IMG/VR virus record: IMGVR_UViG_3300047551_003107
Location: 1 to 20,070 of that record
DNA: 20,070 nt
Origin: a virus
Direction: 5' to 3' (one strand)
Below are positions 16,171-20,070 of the stretch, piece by piece. The position numbers and the translations under genes are program-made. The first letter of the stretch is position 1. Each line of letters begins with the position of its first letter. The notes below the pieces were generated by a model, which saw only the letters and a list, made by a program, of their open reading frames with translations, searched no databases and was not told the origin of the DNA.

Positions 16171-17877
16171 ATGGCTGCCATAATTCAAATTAAAAGAACT
16201 TTAGGTTCTTCTTTACCTCAATTATCTCCTGATGGGATTGGGGTTTATCAGGGTGAATTGGTATACGTGTATGATGCCAATGATGTTGGATCTGGAAAAA
16301 CATTTAAAAAATTATATATTGGAAATCCAAATGGAACTGCTTCACAACCTATAGCAGTTGGGGGAGAATACTACACAGATTTACTTCCAGAAAGTACATT
16401 TTATCATGGAATATTGCAGTCAAATAAAGCAATTGTAGTTGATGCCAATAAAAAAATAAATGAGTTAAGAGCTGATAATATTAGAATTGCTGTAGCATCA
16501 ACTGGAGAAATTGATACTGATTCTGGATACTTAACTTTAGATTCTGCAGGTGGAAAAGTAATCGTTGATGATAACTTAGAAGTATCTCAAAATATTAGTA
16601 TTGATGGGGGAAACTTAAATGCGACAACAGCATCTTTTAATCTATTAAATTCAACCGTAACATCATTAAATGCTTTTGGTAATGCAACATCTTTATCAAT
16701 TGGTTCTACGGGGGGAACTACTTTATTAAGAAGTTCTACATTAGTTGGCGAATCAGCAACTCAAAATTTATATAATACTGTAGCTAGCGTAATTAATTTT
16801 GGTGGGGGTGCATCAACCATCAATATTGGAAATTCTTCTTCATCATCGTATGTTTCAATTGCTGGCACAAATAATTCTGTAACTCAATATGATGGAGCTT
16901 TACGTGTTGCTGGTGGTGTTGGAATTTTAAAAGATGTAAATATTGGTGGACACTTAGATATAATAGGAGATTTATACTCCACAGGAAATACATATTTGGG
17001 TGATAATCAAAATCATGCTATTATAATTACTGGAATAACAACTATTACAGGTGAACTTAATGTAGATCAAATTAAAATCGACGGTAATGTAATATCATCG
17101 AAATCTTCGTCAAATAATACAATCTATATTGACCCATATCCAAATAGTTTAAGTTCATTAGGAACAGTAATCGTAAAAGGTAATTTGCAGGTTGATGGTC
17201 AAACTGTTATTGAAAATTCTTCAACACTTTCAATAAATGACCCAGTAATTGTATTGGGAAATGGTGATTCTGAAAAAATTCTTATGGTTTCAGTTGGAGC
17301 TGGGACCACTGAATTAATTTTAGATGATGTTTTAGGAATAAATCAAGATGATGTAATTACTGGATTTAATATTCCCCAAAATACAGTAATACAATCAATT
17401 AATCAAGGATTAAATAAAGTAATATTAACAAATGGTGTAGAGGGACCTGTTGGTAGTGGTCAAACAATATTTATTTCTCAATCAAGAGCAGATACTTACG
17501 ATAGAGGTATAGAATATCAATATATTTCATCGGGAATTGGATCTCAAGCAGTAAAGTCTATTGGATTTTTTGGACCATCTGCAAATGGTGGAAATATATC
17601 TACAGAATCAAAATGGACTTTTATTCCAAATGCAATTGGAAATAATAATACATTTACTGGAACAAAAGGATATTTAGATGTTTCTGGAATTTATTATCAA
17701 CCTATTGGAATTAATTCTTATAGTGGTCCAAATGGAGTTGGATATTTTGATAGTACTGGTCTATTAAAATCATCAACTTCTACAAATAGTGGAGTTAGCA
17801 CTTCTAACTATATTTTAACGACAAGTTCTAATAATATCCCAATTTGGACCGATACAATTGACGGCGGATCTTATTAA
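16171..17877 (+). CDS. Fibre-like virion protein with Mtd-N-type head and beta repeats
   Basis: A 568-residue protein. Residues about 1-72 carry IQIKRTLGSSLP, QGELVYVYD, KKLYIGNPNG and VGGEYYTDLL, the layout of the N-terminal domain that attaches many phage fibres and the major tropism determinant. Residues about 80-260 hold beta repeats, including two units of 'FNLLNSTVTSLNAFGNATSLSI'-type (split) with NFGGGASTINIG as the second. About 240-360 contain GALRVAGGVGILKDVNIGG and GNLQVDGQTV...LSINDPVIVLGNG. A NIPQNT module (371-436) follows, then DRGIEYQYI, KSIGFFG and WTFIPNA, and a C-terminus ending PIWTDTIDGGSY. These motifs are common in marine T4-like phage fibres. Located just before gp13, it takes the place of T4 wac (fibritin)/gp12, but I see no homology to either. 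A host-contact or collar-fibre role is inferred. GGGGGAG lies 11 bases before the ATG. Confidence 0.8.
   Translation: MAAIIQIKRTLGSSLPQLSPDGIGVYQGELVYVYDANDVGSGKTFKKLYIGNPNGTASQPIAVGGEYYTDLLPESTFYHGILQSNKAIVVDANKKINELRADNIRIAVASTGEIDTDSGYLTLDSAGGKVIVDDNLEVSQNISIDGGNLNATTASFNLLNSTVTSLNAFGNATSLSIGSTGGTTLLRSSTLVGESATQNLYNTVASVINFGGGASTINIGNSSSSSYVSIAGTNNSVTQYDGALRVAGGVGILKDVNIGGHLDIIGDLYSTGNTYLGDNQNHAIIITGITTITGELNVDQIKIDGNVISSKSSSNNTIYIDPYPNSLSSLGTVIVKGNLQVDGQTVIENSSTLSINDPVIVLGNGDSEKILMVSVGAGTTELILDDVLGINQDDVITGFNIPQNTVIQSINQGLNKVILTNGVEGPVGSGQTIFISQSRADTYDRGIEYQYISSGIGSQAVKSIGFFGPSANGGNISTESKWTFIPNAIGNNNTFTGTKGYLDVSGIYYQPIGINSYSGPNGVGYFDSTGLLKSSTSTNSGVSTSNYILTTSSNNIPIWTDTIDGGSY
17290..17478 (+). 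repeat. 'NIPxNTxVxSI' module, copy in the fibre-like protein
   Basis: The segment reads SVGAGTTELILDD, then ITGFNIPQNTVIQSINQ, then NKVILTNGVEGPVGSGQTIF. The NIPQNT turn and flanking strands match the NIPANT segment at 2723-2938. In the fibre it is inserted between the INDPVIVLGNG motif and the DRGIEYQYI motif. Confidence 0.5.
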
Positions 17878-17883
17878 TAAATA
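17876..17883 (+). promoter_or_regulatory. Late promoter variant (AATAAATA) upstream of gp13
   Basis: AATAAATA differs from the T4 core at the first base but fits the NATAAATA form reported for T4-like cyanophages. It overlaps the stop codon of the fibre-like gene (TAA at 17875-17877) and ends 20 bases before the gp13 ATG, the same geometry as the promoter upstream of gp8. No Shine-Dalgarno is present in the short leader. Confidence 0.65.
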
Positions 17884-17903
17884 TTTTAAACTGTACCTGA
17901 TAA

Positions 17904-18740
17904 ATGACAAAACCATCAACCAGGCAAGAATTAATTGATTATTGTTTAAGACGTTTGGGTGCTCCAGTTCTTGAAATTAATGTCGATGATGATCAAATTG
18001 ATGATCTTGTAGATGATGCTTTACAGTATTTTCAAGAACGTCATTTTGATGGTGTTGAAAGAATGTATTTGAAATATGAAATAACTCAAGAAGACATTGA
18101 TCGAGGTAGAGGTAAAAAAAATGGCGTTGGTATTGTAACAACTACCGGAACTTCAACAATTAATGGAGTCCAAAAAACTTTCAACTTTCAAGAATCTTCA
18201 AATTATATACAGGTTCCAGACGCAGTAATTGGTATCGAAAAAGTATTTAAATTTGATACTAGTTCAATTTCTGCGGGAATGTTTAGTATTAAATATCAAT
18301 TATTTTTGAATGACTTATATTACTTCAATTCTGTGGAATTATTACAGTATGCTATGGTTAAATCATATTTGGAGGATATAGACTTTTTATTATCTACCGA
18401 TAAGCAAATAAGATTTAATAAAAGGCAAAATAGGTTATATTTGGATTTAGATTGGACATCACAAAAAGCAGGTAGTTTTATCATTATCGATTGCTATAGA
18501 GCATTAGATCCTGTATCATTTAGCAAAGTTTATAATGATTCGTTTTTAAAAAAATATTTAACTTCTTTAATTAAAAGGCAATGGGGTCAAAATCTTATCA
18601 AATTTAGAGGAGTAAAACTTCCGGGAGGAGTTGAGTTAAATGGTAGAGAAATTTATGAAGATGCTGAAAAAGAATTAGAACAAATCAAACAATCTATGTC
18701 TTTAGAATACGAATTACCTCCTTACGATTTTATTGGATAA
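17904..18740 (+). CDS. 13: gp13-like neck (head completion) protein
   Basis: The 278-residue product resembles the gp13 neck proteins of T4-like cyanophages: the N-terminus has TRQELIDYCLRRLGAPVLEI, then NVDDDQIDDLVDDALQYFQE and RHFDGVERMYLKYEIT. Later motifs include YYFNSVELLQYAMVKSYLED, LYLDLDW and FLKKYLTSLIKRQWGQNL with KLPGGVELNGREIYEDAE. In T4, gp13 and gp14 form the neck that seals the packaged head and receives the tail. T4 gp13 is 309 residues, so this one is slightly shorter. The ATG at 17904 follows a late promoter and gives an N-terminus typical of the family. The stop codon overlaps the gp14 ATG by one base, as expected for two proteins made together in one complex. Confidence 0.92.
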   Translation: MTKPSTRQELIDYCLRRLGAPVLEINVDDDQIDDLVDDALQYFQERHFDGVERMYLKYEITQEDIDRGRGKKNGVGIVTTTGTSTINGVQKTFNFQESSNYIQVPDAVIGIEKVFKFDTSSISAGMFSIKYQLFLNDLYYFNSVELLQYAMVKSYLEDIDFLLSTDKQIRFNKRQNRLYLDLDWTSQKAGSFIIIDCYRALDPVSFSKVYNDSFLKKYLTSLIKRQWGQNLIKFRGVKLPGGVELNGREIYEDAEKELEQIKQSMSLEYELPPYDFIG

Positions 18741-20070
18741 TGGCACTAAATCCTTTTTTTCAACAAGGTTCTCCTAATGAACAATATCTGGTACAAGATT
18801 TGATAAACGAACATATTAGAATGTTCGGTATAGAAGTTTATTATATTCCAAGAAAATTAATAGATGTTGATAATATTTTAAGAGAAGTTAATTCTTCAAA
18901 ATTTGATGACAATTTTATTATTGAAGCATATCTTAATAACTATGATGGATATGGTGGGCAGGGCGATATTATGACAAAATTTGGTGTTTCTCTAAGAGAT
19001 GAGGTTGATTTAATTATTTCCAGAGAAAGATTTGAAGAATTTATATCTCCATTTTTAAATGCAAGACTATCAAATACCCAAAATCCTCTTGTAAGTGAAG
19101 ATTATGATGATGGTGGAGATTTATTTATTTCTTCCAGACCTAAAGAAGGAGATTTGATTTACTTTCCATTGGGCCAAAGATTATTTGAAATTAAGTTTGT
19201 AGAACACGAAAATCCATTTTATCAACTTGGTAAAAATTATGTTTATGAATTAAAATGTGAATTGTATGAGTATGAAGATGAAGTTCTTGACACTTCGATT
19301 GAAGAAATTGACACTGTTTTAGAAGATGAGGGGCAAATTACTACGCTCCAATTACAATCTTCAGGATCTTCTGCTCAGGCTTTTGCATATTTGGGTAGTG
19401 GAATTGTTCAGAAATTGAATATTATTACTGATGGATATGGATATAAAACTGCTCCAGATGTTATTATTTCTCCATCAGATTCTTTTGATGGCACTAATGC
19501 AACAGCATTTGCCGAAATATATAGAGGAAGTTTAAAAAATGTATATTTAACTAATACTGGAAGTGGGTACACAAAAGCACCTACAGTGTCAATAGTTGGT
19601 GGTGAGGGAAAAAATGCAAAGGTTACGGCATCATTAATAGATGATAATGAATTAATTGGAACCGGAATTAGAAAAATAGAAATTCAAAAATTTGGATCTG
19701 GATATGTTTTGCCACCAACAGTAACTATTAGTCCTCCAAATTCATACGGAGCAAAAGGTCTGGTTACAATAAATGGAATAGGATCTATAACTTCTACTCA
19801 AATACAAGATTCTGGTCAATTTTATGATCCAAATAAAAATCCAGAAATTTTAATAACTCCAAATACAAATACATCACAAACAGCATCTGCAATTTCAAGA
19901 ATTGGTGTTGGGGGGTCTATAACATCAATAAACGTAACTAATCCAGGTTTGGGTTATACTCAACCTCCATCTATTATTGTTGGAAATGGATCTGCCCCAA
20001 TCGGAGGATCATTAGGAATTGTGAGTGCAATTTTGTCACAAACAGATGGGTCTATATTATCCATTTCAGT
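18740..20070 (+). CDS. 14: gp14-like neck protein with long repeat extension (3' end outside window)
   Basis: The frame is open from the ATG at 18740 to the window end (443 complete residues). Residues about 20-195 match T4 gp14 (256 residues) as I recall it: INEHIRMFGIEVYYIPRKL against T4 AESIQMRGVECYYVPREY, then AYLNNYDGYGG, FGVSLRDEVDLIISRERFEE, PKEGDLIYFPLGQRLFEI and NPFYQLGKN. Gp14 works with gp13 in the neck at the portal vertex. After an acidic stretch (EEIDTVLEDEGQ), where the T4 protein is near its end, this protein continues with at least five beta repeats of GxGY type from residue about 222 to the window edge. The start overlaps the gp13 stop by one base. The total length is unknown. 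Confidence 0.92.
   Translation, partial: MALNPFFQQGSPNEQYLVQDLINEHIRMFGIEVYYIPRKLIDVDNILREVNSSKFDDNFIIEAYLNNYDGYGGQGDIMTKFGVSLRDEVDLIISRERFEEFISPFLNARLSNTQNPLVSEDYDDGGDLFISSRPKEGDLIYFPLGQRLFEIKFVEHENPFYQLGKNYVYELKCELYEYEDEVLDTSIEEIDTVLEDEGQITTLQLQSSGSSAQAFAYLGSGIVQKLNIITDGYGYKTAPDVIISPSDSFDGTNATAFAEIYRGSLKNVYLTNTGSGYTKAPTVSIVGGEGKNAKVTASLIDDNELIGTGIRKIEIQKFGSGYVLPPTVTISPPNSYGAKGLVTINGIGSITSTQIQDSGQFYDPNKNPEILITPNTNTSQTASAISRIGVGGSITSINVTNPGLGYTQPPSIIVGNGSAPIGGSLGIVSAILSQTDGSILSIS
19403..20070 (+). repeat. At least five tandem GxGY beta repeats forming the gp14 C-terminal extension
   Basis: Units of about 37-46 residues begin near residues 222, 264, 310, 347 and 392, and a sixth begins at 438. 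Signature pieces are KLNIITDGYGYKTAPDVII, NVYLTNTGSGYTKAPTVSI, KIEIQKFGSGYVLPPTVTI, STQIQDSGQFYDPNKNPEI (degenerate turn) and SINVTNPGLGYTQPPSIIV. Each unit has a strand, a G-x-G-Y turn, a P-x-V-x-I strand, then an Ala/Gly/Ser-rich connector. The repeats run off the window end, so the copy number is a minimum. Confidence 0.8.

Noticed and set aside
16600-16860. Diversity-generating retroelement variable region in the fibre-like gene, prompted by the Mtd-like N-terminus
   Set aside because: The C-terminus lacks a C-type-lectin-like variable region, and no reverse transcriptase or template repeat is visible in the window.
17878-17890. AAATATTT palindrome after the fibre-like gene as a terminator
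   Set aside because: The stem is only four A-T pairs with no loop of the right kind, and it overlaps the late promoter motif; it is not a credible terminator.
19403-20070. Tandem repeats in gp14 as a DNA-level repeat or CRISPR-like array
   Set aside because: The units are similar only as protein; the DNA copies have diverged and vary in length, and the reading frame is continuous.
1-20070. tRNA genes, CRISPR arrays, IS elements, integrase or attachment sites
   Set aside because: None could be supported: coding frames cover nearly the whole window and the gaps are at most 35 bases.

Overview
The window is a piece of the virion (baseplate to neck) gene cluster of a T4-like myovirus. The evidence is the order of recognisable T4-type structural genes, all on the + strand: a very large structural protein in the gp7 position, gp8 (baseplate wedge), a giant DUF4815-type structural protein, a set of small and fibre-like genes, gp13 and gp14 (neck / head completion). 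The DNA is very AT-rich (about 30% G+C by eye). The giant proteins look like those of marine T4-like phages of Prochlorococcus/Synechococcus (cyanophages) and related pelagic phages. The host cannot be fixed from this window, because no auxiliary metabolic gene is present; a cyanobacterial or SAR11-type marine host is the most likely reading.

Layout: 2-6559 is the 3' part of a huge structural gene whose start lies outside the window. 6581-8131 is gp8. 8136-15206 is a 2,356-residue virion protein. 15206-15572 holds two small overlapping genes. 15608-17877 holds a small beta-rich protein, a 72-residue linker-like protein and a 568-residue fibre-like protein. 17904-18740 is gp13 and 18740-20070 is gp14, cut by the window end. 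Coding density is almost total; the longest gap between genes is 35 bases. No RNA gene, CRISPR array, IS element, integrase or convincing terminator was found.

Expression: three copies of the T4-type late promoter motif (TATAAATA, or its AATAAATA variant) sit 18 to 26 bases upstream of the starts of gp8, the 113-residue gene and gp13. They divide the cluster into three late transcription blocks: gp8/giant protein/two small genes; small protein/linker/fibre; gp13/gp14 onward. Within blocks, genes overlap by 1 to 14 bases or are 3 to 4 bases apart, suggesting translational coupling.

The most interesting feature is module sharing. A beta-rich repeat with a G-x-G-Y signature followed by a P-x-V-x-I strand occurs in the gp7-position protein, inside gp8, in the giant DUF4815 protein, and as at least five tandem copies forming a long C-terminal extension of the neck protein gp14. 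At least two other modules are also shared between different virion proteins, and the gp7-position protein carries a dockerin-like pair of calcium-loop motifs. The baseplate-to-neck surface of this phage therefore appears to be built from a common pool of exchangeable domains grafted onto a T4-type core.
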